From an uncultured Eubacteriales bacterium (GTDB lineage: Bacteria; Bacillota; Clostridia; Oscillospirales; Acutalibacteraceae): a DNA stretch of 54,844 nt. Positions 46,130-54,829 of this stretch are shown here, piece by piece. A model generated the notes under the pieces. It was not told where the DNA came from. It did no database searches and saw only the letters and a list, made by a program, of their open reading frames with translations. A program made the position numbers and the translations under genes. Every line of letters starts with the position of its first letter. Positions within the stretch are counted from its first letter, which is position 1. Location of the stretch: NCBI GenBank assembly GCA_900316555.1, contig ONDL01000011.1:1-54844 (forward strand). Direction: 5' to 3'.

Positions 46130-47245
46130 TCACTTAAAAAACTGGTATACCTGACATTTGAGCGTGCCGTTATATAACTTGCGGCGCTTGTCGGCTCGTC
46201 TGCCGAATATTTTTTCAAAATCGTCGTCGGGCGTGATTATTGTGTAGCTCTTGCCCTTTTCGCGGCAGAAGCGCTCTCCCATTATTTTGTAAAGCTCCTC
46301 TGCAGCGCGGACGTCGAGGAGCCGTTCGCCGTATGGCGGATTGGTGATGACGGTTTCGAAGCCCTCGGACAGCCTGAAATCGCGGATGTCGCGCTTTTCA
46401 AAGCTGATATACTCCCCTACTCCTGCCAGTTCCGCATTGTGAGCGGCTGTTTCCAGTGCGCGAGGATCGATGTCGCTGCCCAGAGCGCGGAAGGCGATAT
46501 CGGCGCGTATCTTCTCTTTTGCCTCAGCCTTAGCCTGATCAAAGGCTTCCTTCGGCACACAGCTCCAGCGCTCGCAGGCGAAGTAGCGGTTCATGCCCGG
46601 AGCGATGTTCTTTGCCTTCATCGCCGCCTCAATGAGGATCGTGCCGCTGCCGCACATCGGGTCGCGGACAAAGTGATTTGGACGGACGCGCGCAAGCTCC
46701 GCCATAGCAGCGGCAAGGGTTTCCTTGATAGGCGCGTCGTTTGAGTCCGCGCGGTAGCCGCGTTTGTGCAGACCCGCTCCGGAGGTATCGAGCAGGACGC
46801 TGACCCTGTCCTTAATAATCAGAAACTGAATCTGGTGAACCGGTCCCGTTTCCTCGAACCACGAGAGGAGGTATCTCTCCGAAAGGCGGGACACTACGGC
46901 TTTTTTCACGATTTTCTGGCAGTCGGGAACGCTCATCAGCTTTGAGCTCAGGCACCTGCCCTTGACGGGAAAAGCGTCGCTCATACCGATGAAGTTCTCC
47001 CACTCTATCGACCTTACTCCCTCGAAGAGCTGTTCAAAGGTCGTCGCTTCAAACTCCGCCAGAAGAATATGTATTCGCTCGGCGTAGCGCGAGTTTACGC
47101 TCGCCTTTGCGAGAGTGTTGAAATCTCCGTCAAAGAGGACTCTGCCGTTTTCGGCGCGGACGTTCCCGATGCCGAGGAATTTCAGCTCGTTGGCGCAGAT
47201 GCCCTCAAGTCCGAAAATGCATGGTGCAGAAAAAGTGAGCTTCAT
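46130..47245 (-). CDS. THUMP-domain class I RNA methyltransferase (RlmL N-half / YpsC-like)
   Basis: A 371-residue enzyme of the family that makes N2-methylguanosine in 23S rRNA. The N-terminal FLD/THUMP region spans about 1-155. The Rossmann methyltransferase domain has RDPMCGSGTILIEAA near residue 190, GSDIDPRAL and the active-site TNPPYGERL near 300. The second (RlmK) half of E. coli RlmL is absent, as in Firmicutes YpsC. AAGGAG is eight bases before ATG. It starts just after the hpf terminator. Confidence 0.9.
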   Translation of the reverse strand: MKLTFSAPCIFGLEGICANELKFLGIGNVRAENGRVLFDGDFNTLAKASVNSRYAERIHILLAEFEATTFEQLFEGVRSIEWENFIGMSDAFPVKGRCLSSKLMSVPDCQKIVKKAVVSRLSERYLLSWFEETGPVHQIQFLIIKDRVSVLLDTSGAGLHKRGYRADSNDAPIKETLAAAMAELARVRPNHFVRDPMCGSGTILIEAAMKAKNIAPGMNRYFACERWSCVPKEAFDQAKAEAKEKIRADIAFRALGSDIDPRALETAAHNAELAGVGEYISFEKRDIRDFRLSEGFETVITNPPYGERLLDVRAAEELYKIMGERFCREKGKSYTIITPDDDFEKIFGRRADKRRKLYNGTLKCQVYQFFK

Positions 47246-47261
47246 AATTTTCTCCTTAAAG

Positions 47262-47286
47262 AAAAAGGGGCGGAAACTCCGCCCCC
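47262..47286 (-). terminator. Terminator of the hpf gene
   Basis: GGGGCGGA and TCCGCCCC form an 8-bp stem with a 3-base loop, followed in the minus direction by TTTTTCTTT. Confidence 0.9.
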
Positions 47287-47305
47287 ATAATGTTTATTTT
47301 TCTTG

Positions 47306-47836
47306 TTACGACGGCTCAAGAACACCGTAATTGCCGTCCTTGCGCTTGTATACGACGTTGATGTCATTCGTCTCAGCGTTGAGGAACATGAAGAAATCGT
47401 GATTGACCATGTTCATCTCGAGGATTGCCTCCTCAATAGTGAGCGGCTTTACAATAACCTGCTTTGCGCGGACTACCTTGTACTCATCTTCCGCCTCGAT
47501 CTCTCCCTCGGGAATATCGGCGATGATGTCATTCAGGCTGCCGGTTTTGATGCGCTTCTCAAGACGAGTCTTGTTCTTGCGGATCTGCCTTGTCATGATA
47601 TCCATTACGCGGTCGAGAGCGTCGTTCATTTCGGGCATCGTGCTCTCGGCGCGGTATACCATAGCCTTGTCACGGATGGTCATTTCGACAGTCTGACGGT
47701 TCTTTTCAAGGGTGACAACCACATTTACAACCGCTTCTTCGGAAAAGAGCTTCTTGAACTTCTGCAGCTTTTTCTCAACTCTCTCCTTGAAGTTGTCTCT
47801 GAGGTTAACTTTTCTTGCTGTGTAGACGATTCTCAT
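47306..47836 (-). CDS. hpf: Long-form ribosome hibernation promotion factor
   Basis: A 176-residue protein. The N-terminal domain (1-100) binds the 30S decoding region; the C-terminal domain (about 120-176) pairs two ribosomes into 100S dimers and ends with DFFMFLNAETNDINVVYKR, typical of long HPF. It acts in stationary phase. ATG 47836 lies seven bases after GGAGG. Confidence 0.95.
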   Translation of the reverse strand: MRIVYTARKVNLRDNFKERVEKKLQKFKKLFSEEAVVNVVVTLEKNRQTVEMTIRDKAMVYRAESTMPEMNDALDRVMDIMTRQIRKNKTRLEKRIKTGSLNDIIADIPEGEIEAEDEYKVVRAKQVIVKPLTIEEAILEMNMVNHDFFMFLNAETNDINVVYKRKDGNYGVLEPS

Positions 47837-47896
47837 AAAATTGCCTCCCTTATTAAATTTTCCTGTATTGTAGCGTTTATGCAACGCAAAAATGGC

Positions 47897-48391
47897 TTAT
47901 CTTCTGCCGTTGCCATTACCTCTGCGGCTGTAGCCGCGGCTCTCGCCTCCGCGCTTGAGGTCGCTCATCTTGTCCTCGCTTGTCTGCTTGAAGCGGGACA
48001 TCATATCCTCAAAGGTAGACGGCGCGCTCTTGCGCGAGCTCTGCCATTCGTAATCCCCCGGAGAGGTTACGGGCGGCGCCGGCTTGTAGGGCTGTCGGGG
48101 TGCGCTGTGCTGTTCACGGGGCTGCTTTTGTCCCCTGGGCTGTTTCTTCTGCTGATCCTTGGGAAGCGCCTGCTTGATGGAAAGACTGATTTTTCCGTCG
48201 TTCATCGAGAGAACCTTCACCTTGACGGTCTGACCGACCTTTACAAAATCGCCGATTTCGTTGATGAAGGTGGGCGCGACCTCTGAAATATGTACCATAC
48301 CTGTTTTGGAATTCGGCAAATCTACAAACGCACCGAATTTTGTGATTCCCGAAACCTTACCCTCGAGAATCATTCCGACTTCAATCGCCAT
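47897..48391 (-). CDS. S1-domain RNA-binding protein (YabR-like)
   Basis: A 164-residue protein. Residues 1-75 form an S1 domain (VGMILEGKVSGITKFGAFVDL). The tail is rich in Gln, Pro, Arg and Lys and ends in RGG-like repeats (RRGNGNGRR). Position after divIC matches B. subtilis yabR. It probably binds RNA or the ribosome. Confidence 0.88.
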   Translation of the reverse strand: MAIEVGMILEGKVSGITKFGAFVDLPNSKTGMVHISEVAPTFINEIGDFVKVGQTVKVKVLSMNDGKISLSIKQALPKDQQKKQPRGQKQPREQHSAPRQPYKPAPPVTSPGDYEWQSSRKSAPSTFEDMMSRFKQTSEDKMSDLKRGGESRGYSRRGNGNGRR

Positions 48392-48426
48392 AAATTGTTT
48401 TTACCCCTGTTTTTCCTCAAAATTTA

Positions 48427-48819
48427 TTATTGATCGCCTGCGACGTTGATAAAAATCCTCTCTCCCTCGCCGACGTAACCAAGCTCTTCCTTGGCAATTT
48501 TTTCCATATAGTCCGAAAGCTCCTGCCCCTTGTAGCCGCGTACCTTCTCGATATACTTCGACTGGATCTCCACGACGTTGATCTGCTGCTGAAGCTCGCT
48601 GAGCTCCGCTCGCTTTTCGGCTATCCGCACGTTCTGATTAATAATGGTGATGACCGCATAGAACGCGAAGCCGATTGCCGCAACGTAAAGCAGGAGATAA
48701 CGCAGCTTGCGCTTTTTCTTTACAGGTTCAACCTCTTTCGGTCCCTCAGCGGGTGCCTCGGCGGTCTCGCCTGTTGCCTGCGCCTTCTTGGTGACGGGCT
48801 TTTTCTTTCTCAATGCCAT
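48427..48819 (-). CDS. divIC: Cell-division protein DivIC/FtsB-like
   Basis: About 130 residues: a basic cytoplasmic N-terminus, one membrane helix (LRYLLLYVAAIGFAFYAVI) and an outside coiled coil (EKRAELSELQQQINVVE), the layout of septum-formation initiators. It stabilises the FtsL-DivIB complex at the division site. ATG 48819 has AAAGGA seven bases upstream and overlaps the end of yabQ by 74 bases. Confidence 0.88.
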   Translation of the reverse strand: MALRKKKPVTKKAQATGETAEAPAEGPKEVEPVKKKRKLRYLLLYVAAIGFAFYAVITIINQNVRIAEKRAELSELQQQINVVEIQSKYIEKVRGYKGQELSDYMEKIAKEELGYVGEGERIFINVAGDQ

Positions 48820-49267
48820 ACTCATTTCCTTTATCATCAAAATGTTGTACAGTTACTTTCCTATTTCCTACATTATACAATATCTTGTGGCAGATTTTCA
48901 ATAGCTTTTTTGCAAATAATTTTAATTTTCTCAAAATTTTGTTTAGTATTTTCCGACAAACGAGCACAAAGCGGCTATAAAGGATAAATGTCAGCCTTCC
49001 TACGGTCATTCTGTATGCCGCAAAACCGATTGCCGCGCCGATAAATACGTAAAACCTCACGTAGCCCTGAATGAAGCCGAGCGAAAACAAAAAGCATGAA
49101 ACAGCGGCGGAAAGCATAAACAGAACGTCGAGCAGAAATACCGCCGCCTTTCCGGGCGAGAAGGAAAAGCGAATAAACTTGAATATTCCGTACAGCACGG
49201 CAAGCGACGCGCCCAAAGCAACCGACCAGAGAAACGCCGCCGACTGTTGGGCAAAACTCAGCTCCAT
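48746..49267 (-). CDS. yabQ: Spore cortex biosynthesis protein YabQ
   Basis: A 173-residue protein with about four membrane helices in the first 100 residues (AAFLWSVALGASLAVLYGIF onward) and a basic tail, as in YabQ. Needed in B. subtilis for cortex formation on the outer forespore membrane. The last 24 or so codons overlap divIC in another frame; the tail (KEKARHQEGAGN...) looks unlike the family and may be only read-through sequence. Confidence 0.85.
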   Translation of the reverse strand: MELSFAQQSAAFLWSVALGASLAVLYGIFKFIRFSFSPGKAAVFLLDVLFMLSAAVSCFLFSLGFIQGYVRFYVFIGAAIGFAAYRMTVGRLTFILYSRFVLVCRKILNKILRKLKLFAKKLLKICHKILYNVGNRKVTVQHFDDKGNEYGIEKEKARHQEGAGNRRDRRGTR

Positions 49268-49269
49268 AT

Positions 49270-49536
49270 CTACTTAAAGAGCCGAGACAGCTTTGACTGT
49301 CTGCCGTCCGAGCCGAGATACTGCAATGAATTGATCTTTCCGTCGACCGACACATCGCCAGTTTCGAGATTGAGCTTGTCGATATGCAGGCCGCTGCCCT
49401 TGATTATCAGGGTTCCGTCGGTCGTGCGCACCGACACGGTTTCCTCATTGAAGCCGTTGACATCCTCGGCTCCCGTTATCACGAGATTGCTGCGGCTGTC
49501 GAGCATCAGGGAATGTTTTTTCTTTGCGGGTTCCAT
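49270..49536 (-). CDS. yabP: Sporulation protein YabP
   Basis: An 88-residue protein of the YabP family, with the core SNLVITGAEDVNGFNEETV and a later KGSGLHIDKLNLETGDVSVDG. Made at stage IV of sporulation in relatives. Its ribosome-binding site is GGAGG, eight bases before the ATG, but lies in one arm of a hairpin. It is followed two bases later by yabQ. Confidence 0.9.
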   Translation of the reverse strand: MEPAKKKHSLMLDSRSNLVITGAEDVNGFNEETVSVRTTDGTLIIKGSGLHIDKLNLETGDVSVDGKINSLQYLGSDGRQSKLSRLFK

Positions 49537-49542
49537 AAAAAT

Positions 49543-49581
49543 AACCTCCGTACTACCGATTCATTTCAGTATACGGAGGTT
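49543..49581 (-). promoter_or_regulatory. Hairpin that pairs the yabP ribosome-binding site
   Basis: AACCTCCGTA and TACGGAGGTT form a 10-bp perfect stem with a 19-base loop. The 3' arm holds the GGAGG of yabP. It could sequester the site or act as a weak terminator (ATTTTT follows). Confidence 0.6.
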
Positions 49582-49590
49582 TTGTTGAAT

Positions 49591-49833
49591 TTATGACACG
49601 GGGCTGTACATTGTCTCGGCGTCCTCCTTGCGGACGACTTCCTTTACCTCGGTGACCTTCACCTTGACGCTTCTCGCGCCGAGGGTGATTTCAATTATGT
49701 CGCCGACCTTCACGTCGTATGACGCGCGCGCGATCTTGCCGTTTACCGCGATTTTACCCGCGTCGCAAGCCTCGTTCGCCACGGTTCTGCGCTTGATCAA
49801 GCGCGAAACCTTCAGGTATTTATCTAATCTCAT
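49591..49833 (-). CDS. rqcP: S4-domain RNA-binding protein RqcP (YabO/Hsp15-like)
   Basis: An 80-residue S4 domain (MRLDKYLKVSRLIKRRTVANE) of the RqcP group, which helps ribosome quality control by stabilising tRNA on stalled 50S subunits. It lies just after the hup terminator. Confidence 0.9.
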   Translation of the reverse strand: MRLDKYLKVSRLIKRRTVANEACDAGKIAVNGKIARASYDVKVGDIIEITLGARSVKVKVTEVKEVVRKEDAETMYSPVS

Positions 49834-49850
49834 AATGACCTCTTAAAGCA

Positions 49851-49872
49851 AAAAGAGCCTTGCGGCTCTTTT
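49851..49872 (-). terminator. Terminator after hup
   Basis: AAAAGAGCC and GGCTCTTTT form a 9-bp stem with a 4-base loop, then TTGCTTT on the minus strand. It lies within the yab gene row. Confidence 0.88.
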
Positions 49873-49883
49873 GTGAAAAGCAA

Positions 49884-50159
49884 TTACTGGTTTACGATAT
49901 CCTTGAAGCCCTTGCCTGCCTTGAAAGCGGGAACCTTTGAAGCGGGAATCTCGATGGAGTTACCGGTTCTGGGGTCTACGCCTGTTCTGGCATTTCTCTG
50001 GCGCTGCTCAAATGTGCCGAAGCCTGTGAGCTGAATCTTGTCACCATCGGCAACTGCCTTGATGATAGTATCGATTGTTGCGTTGATCGCCTTCTCGGCA
50101 TCCTTCTTAGAAAGACCGCTCTGCTCTGCAACAGCAGCGATAAGATCTGTTTTTTTCAT
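49884..50159 (-). CDS. hup: DNA-binding protein HU
   Basis: A 91-residue HU with full family features: MKKTDLIAAVAEQSGLSKKDAE, GFGTFEQRQRNARTGVDPRTG and the DNA arm (NSIEIPASKVPAFKAGKGFKD). It packs and bends DNA as a dimer. ATG 50159 has GGAGG nine bases upstream. It is inserted between mazG and rqcP. Confidence 0.96.
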   Translation of the reverse strand: MKKTDLIAAVAEQSGLSKKDAEKAINATIDTIIKAVADGDKIQLTGFGTFEQRQRNARTGVDPRTGNSIEIPASKVPAFKAGKGFKDIVNQ

Positions 50160-50161
50160 CT

Positions 50162-50980
50162 TCAATTACCTCCATAAATCTTTTGTTTTTGAATTATTTT
50201 AACTTCCTCCCAGAGGGAATCAAGTTGCGTCATTGATGCTTTCTTTACGTCGATGCCGCGCTCTTTTGCGAGCTCCTCGAGCATTGTGAAGCGGTTGATA
50301 AATTTGTCACAAGCCTTGTAGAGAGCGTGCTCGCTGTCGATCTTCAGGAAACGTGAGACGTTAACTACCGTGAAGAGCACGTCGCCGATTTCTTCCATCT
50401 GGTTATCGGCGTTGCCGAGAGTGATCGCAACGTTGAGCTCGTTGCACTCCTCTGTCAGCTTTGTCATCGCACCCTCGGCGTCATCCCAGTCAAAACCGAC
50501 CTTTGACGCCTTGCGCTGGATCTCCTCGCTTCGCATGAGCGCGGGAAGAGCGCGCGAAACACTCTGCATCGCCTCAGCGTAGGTGGTCTGCGACTTTGTC
50601 TTCATCTTGACAGCGTCCCAGTTGGACAGCGCCTCCGTAGCATTCCCGGCATTCTTGTCGCCAAAGACATGCGGGTGACGGATAATCAGCTTTTTACAGA
50701 TACCGTCGCATACGTCATTGATGTCGAAGCTGTTCTCTTCCCTCTCCATCTCGCAGTGGAGTGCAACCTGCAAGAGCACGTCGCCGAGTTCTTCCTTGAG
50801 AAGCTCCTTGTCGTCATTGTCAATGGCTTCAATTGCCTCGTAGGTCTCCTCTATGAAGTTGGAGCGGATAGACTTGTGGGTCTGTTCCCTGTCCCACGGA
50901 CAGCCGCCCGGGGAACGGAGAATTTTGACAATCTCAACCAGATCGTCAAAGTTGTACTTTTCTTTAACAGGATATTCCAT
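50162..50980 (-). CDS. mazG: Nucleoside triphosphate pyrophosphohydrolase MazG
   Basis: A 272-residue protein with two MazG-type helical domains. The first has CPWDREQTHKSI, then FIEETYEAIEAI and KEELGDVLLQV (ExxE metal sites); the second has EECNELNVAI and MEEIGDVLFTV. It hydrolyses NTPs or alarmones to monophosphates. ATG 50980 follows GGAG. It ends three bases before hup. Confidence 0.93.
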   Translation of the reverse strand: MEYPVKEKYNFDDLVEIVKILRSPGGCPWDREQTHKSIRSNFIEETYEAIEAIDNDDKELLKEELGDVLLQVALHCEMEREENSFDINDVCDGICKKLIIRHPHVFGDKNAGNATEALSNWDAVKMKTKSQTTYAEAMQSVSRALPALMRSEEIQRKASKVGFDWDDAEGAMTKLTEECNELNVAITLGNADNQMEEIGDVLFTVVNVSRFLKIDSEHALYKACDKFINRFTMLEELAKERGIDVKKASMTQLDSLWEEVKIIQKQKIYGGN

Positions 50981-51026
50981 ATTATTACTCCGAATAGCGC
51001 GGGTTTTCAACCCACAGTATTCTATT

Positions 51027-52794
51027 TTAACCAATTAAGTGTAATTTTTCAAGTGTTTTTGCGATTTTTTCGCCTTTTGGTAAAAACCGCACCTCTTTTG
51101 CAGAAAAAGTTCGCAATACTAGTAATATTGCAATATAAACAATAACCGCAGCAAGAATGGCAAGAATCGTGCTGAGCCTGTGGTTCATCTTTCCCTCGAG
51201 GAAGGCATTCGCAAAGTATGCGGCTGCCGCGCAGCAAACCGCAGCAATCAACGGCTTCACGGTTGTTGAGAGGAAGTCGGGTACCACCTTTGAATGCTTG
51301 ATCAGCAGGTACATGCCCGCCGCGCAGATGATCGCGTAGGAAATCATTGAGCCGGCTGTGGCGCCCTGAATGTTGATCTCGGGAATGCTTACGAACACCC
51401 ATGAGGTGCCGATTTTGATGAGCATGCAGATAGTATAGAGTATCATAGGCAGCTTGACCTTGCCGATACCGTTGAGCATACTGCATATCGGTGTGATGAT
51501 CGCAGTAAAGATGGTCGTGATACCCATCAGTGTGAGGACGTTTCCGCCGACCTCGACGATATCCTGACTCGCGTAAATAAAGCCCATAATCGGGTGTGCA
51601 AGCACGCATAGTCCGAACGCCATAGGCAGGGTAAACATCATCGTCATCTTGAGGACGGTGTCTACCGAGCTCTTGAGTTCCGCCTTGTCACCCTTTGTCC
51701 ACGCGCTTGTGACGTTAGGCATAGCGCTTGAGCCGAATACCTGGGTAACGGCTGTAACGAGCTGCATCAGCGTCAGAGAAGAGCCGTAGCAGCCCCAAAG
51801 GCTGGTGTGAATCGTGGGCGGAATATCCTTGAAGCCGTAGAATACCTCACGCGGATAGTAATCGTGGTACTGGCGGAAAAGCGCGTCGGCGTTGTTCTGT
51901 GCAAGGCCGAAAAGCACGTTCTGGATAATAACCGCGTCAATCAGCGAACCGATGCTCATAACGAGCGCGCCGCCGACAATCGGAAGCGCCGTGCGGATAA
52001 TTATTCCGAGAGTTTCCTTCTGCCGCCTTGCGGTGATCGAGCTTTCGAAATATTCCCTCGGAATGCCGTCGCCGCCGATTTTGTACTTCAGAATCAGAAA
52101 GATACTCGAGCAAAGGCTCGCAAGCGAGATACCGCAGATATTGCCCGCGACCGAAAACGCGAGGATCGTGTTCTGAGCCTCGTTGATATCGCGGAGCTCG
52201 AACCAACATGATAAGATAGGCAAACGCCGCGCCTAAAACGAGCTTGACAACAGCCTCGATAACCTCGGAAACAGCCGTCGGGAACATATTGCGCTGTCCC
52301 TCGAAGTAGCCGCGGTAAATTGACGCGATACAGCCGAAAAGTACCGTCGGCGCCAAGGCGAGCATCGCGTAAATCGAATACGGCGACTTTACGAATTTGA
52401 AGGCGTAGGGAAAGCTGACAAGCATCAGACCTATGGTGCAGACGAGTCCGACCACCAAAAACAGCGGTATCGATACGCGGTGCACCTGCTTGACGTCCTT
52501 GTACCTTTCCTCAGCCATATTCTGGGAAATCATGCGCGAGATAACAATCGGCAGACCGCCCGTCGCGACGGTGAAAATAACGCCGAATACCTCGTAGGCA
52601 TTGTTGTAAATACCCATTCCCATCGAGGCAAGGCTCTGTCCGAACATGGAGTAGATGTTGGTGAGGATAACCTTGTCGAGGACTCCGAACACCTTGACAA
52701 CCACCATGCTGACGGTAAGTATCGCGGCTCCCTTGACAAAGGTTTGCGAGGCACTTTGGCTCGCGTTGGCAACCGCGTTATATTTTTTTGACAA
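51027..52794 (-). pseudogene. SpoVB/YabM-like MOP-superfamily flippase, frameshifted
   Basis: Two frames overlap. The first (51937-52794) encodes an N-terminal part with ATGGLPIVISRMISQN and five helices, up to AAFAYLIMLV. The second (51027-52223) picks up at ELRDINEAQNTILAF and runs through the remaining helices. Dropping one base at about 52200 joins IMLV to ELRDINEA, giving about 588 residues, close to MurJ-like or SpoVB-like lipid flippases used in cell-wall or cortex synthesis. TTG 52794 with AAGGTGA upstream is the start. It is the first member of the yab row. Sequencing error is a real possibility. Confidence 0.8.
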
Positions 52795-52822
52795 ATTGAA
52801 TCACCTTATAAATCAGATTCGA

Positions 52823-53299
52823 TTACTCAGCGGCTTCTTCCGCTGTCTCAGCTGCAGTCTCAACCGCTTCCTCAACAACCTCTGCAGCGGCTTCGGGAGC
52901 TTCCTGAGCTGCGGGAGCAGGCTCATCTTCCTCTACCTTCGCGCCGCAAATGTTGCAGTAAATGGAATTTCTGGGGATTTTAGCCTCGCACTGGGGGCAC
53001 TTCTTCTGATTCTTTACGGAATCAATATGAGCGTTGATGATGTCGAGGTTCTCCTTGAGCTCCTTTACATCGGCTATCAGCTGAGCGACCTCAGCGGAGG
53101 TGTCAACGCCGAATACCTCTTTCTTGTAGGTATACTTACCGATATCGCGGAGCTTCTTGTTGATTTCGCCTCTGATTTCGGCGGCAGTAATCTTGTGCTT
53201 TGATGTGTCGTATACAGTGGACGCTTTCTTTGAAACCACAGCTGCCGCTGCTTTAGCGTTAACTACTACATCGTCAAAAATTTCATCGAATTTTCCCAT
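52823..53299 (-). CDS. Zinc-ribbon protein with acidic alanine-rich tail
   Basis: About 158 residues. Helical N-terminus (MGKFDEIFDDVVVNAK), a coiled middle (AEVAQLIADVKELKENLD), then a zinc ribbon with two CxxC pairs (CPQCEAKIP and CNICGAKV) near residues 105-125 and an acidic Ala-Glu tail. Function unknown; similar short proteins are common in Clostridia. Confidence 0.75.
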   Translation of the reverse strand: MGKFDEIFDDVVVNAKAAAAVVSKKASTVYDTSKHKITAAEIRGEINKKLRDIGKYTYKKEVFGVDTSAEVAQLIADVKELKENLDIINAHIDSVKNQKKCPQCEAKIPRNSIYCNICGAKVEEDEPAPAAQEAPEAAAEVVEEAVETAAETAEEAAE

Positions 53300-53356
53300 A
53301 ATAATCACCTTTCTGTTTGATTTCGGAGCTTTGCCCCTTTAAATTTATTATCAAAT

Positions 53357-53385
53357 AGTATAGCACTATTTAATATATTATTCAA
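53357..53385 (-). promoter_or_regulatory. Promoter of the zinc-ribbon protein gene
   Basis: Minus strand: -35 TTGAAT, 17-base spacer, -10 TATACT preceded by TGC. The -35 overlaps the hemZ stop. Confidence 0.8.
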
Positions 53386-54829
53386 TGGTTGATTTGCCGT
53401 AAAAGCCCTGTATCTCGGCTTTTCTTTTAAGAATTTCGTCAAATCGGTCTATATATTCATACGGGAATTTGAAGTTAAATATCCGTTTGAGATAGTCCGT
53501 CTGCTGATTTTTCAGTTTTGTCACTCCGCCGCAGCCACAGGCTAAAATAGTATGGGTCTCGTCCATGACATAGACGTTGTACAGGCTCTCGCAGCCGCGC
53601 TTTGACCAGCCGACGTTTTCGAGATTGCCTACCATTCGCGTCTGGCGGTAGAGGTAATAGGGAATGTACTCGCTCTCTGTCAGGCGCTTTTTGGCGTAAG
53701 CGAGCATCTCACGCGCAGCGGCGGCTTCCTCACGGTTGAGGGTCTTGCCGTCCTGAGTGAGTGTTGACGCGCGCTTCATGCAGAGGGTGTGAACCGTCAC
53801 GCACTCCGCCTCGAGCCTGAGCATATCGTCGAGCGAACGGGCGAAGCTCTCGGGAGTATCGGCGGGAAGTCCCGCGATAAGGTCGGTATTTATATTATTA
53901 AAACCGCATTCGCGCGCCAAAGCAAACGCCCTGAAAAATTCCTCTGCCGTGTGGCGTCTGCCGATAGCACGCAGCACCTCATCATTTGTCGTCTGGGGAT
54001 TTATGCTTATGCGGTCAACTTTATTTTCTTTTAAGGAATAAAGTTTCTCGGCGGTGATGGTGTCGGGTCTGCCCGCCTCAACAGTGAACTCGCGGCAACT
54101 CGACAAATCAAATGAGAAATTGACCGTTCCGAGAACCTTATCGAGCTGTTCCGCGCTGAGGGTGGTCGGAGTTCCGCCGCCGAAGTATACGCTTTCCAGA
54201 CGCAGTCCCAAATCCGACGCGATCTGAGCCGTCGCCTTTATCTCCTCGCAGAGCAGGTCTGTATACGGCTGAATCAGCTTTTTCGCGCGCTCGACCGAAG
54301 ACATTACGAATGAGCAGTAGCTGCACCTTGACGGGCAAAACGGCACGCCTACGTACAGGCTGAAGCTCTCGGGCCGCGAAAGACTGATGATCCTCTGTTC
54401 GTGCTCCTCTGTCATCATCGCGAGACTGAGCTTTTCCGGACTGACAAAGTAATCGTCGAGAAAACGGCGTTCAACCGCCGCCTCACCGAGCTCTTCCCTG
54501 ACGCGGCGCAGAAGCTTGATCGGCCGCACGCCTGTCAGCAGTCCCCATGGCTGGTCTACTCCGCTGAAATCGCGGAGAATCACATAGAGCAGCTTGACCA
54601 TACTCAGCTTGTTTTCGCCGTCGTCGGATGACACGGGCGCGGATTTTGCCGCTTCAAAACAGCCGATACGGACGCTGACGGTAATATTCTCTCCCTGCTC
54701 TGCGCAGATATAAGGCAGCTCCAGGGCTGAATCGTCCTTGAAAACGTTTATCTTTTCGTTCGGGAAGAACAGCCGCGTTAAGTTTTCGAGCTCGAACCAG
54801 AATTTGTTGTTGCGGACGTAAAGATTCAT
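53378..54829 (-). CDS. hemZ: HemZ-like radical SAM coproporphyrinogen dehydrogenase
   Basis: A 483-residue radical SAM protein. The cluster motif CPSRCSYCSF is near residue 168, followed by YFGGGTPTTL and the C-terminal HemN-like region. The first about 150 residues form the extra N-terminal domain of HemZ. True substrate is uncertain because many family members are not heme enzymes. AGGAG stands eight bases before ATG 54829. Confidence 0.85.
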   Translation of the reverse strand: MNLYVRNNKFWFELENLTRLFFPNEKINVFKDDSALELPYICAEQGENITVSVRIGCFEAAKSAPVSSDDGENKLSMVKLLYVILRDFSGVDQPWGLLTGVRPIKLLRRVREELGEAAVERRFLDDYFVSPEKLSLAMMTEEHEQRIISLSRPESFSLYVGVPFCPSRCSYCSFVMSSVERAKKLIQPYTDLLCEEIKATAQIASDLGLRLESVYFGGGTPTTLSAEQLDKVLGTVNFSFDLSSCREFTVEAGRPDTITAEKLYSLKENKVDRISINPQTTNDEVLRAIGRRHTAEEFFRAFALARECGFNNINTDLIAGLPADTPESFARSLDDMLRLEAECVTVHTLCMKRASTLTQDGKTLNREEAAAAREMLAYAKKRLTESEYIPYYLYRQTRMVGNLENVGWSKRGCESLYNVYVMDETHTILACGCGGVTKLKNQQTDYLKRIFNFKFPYEYIDRFDEILKRKAEIQGFYGKSTIE

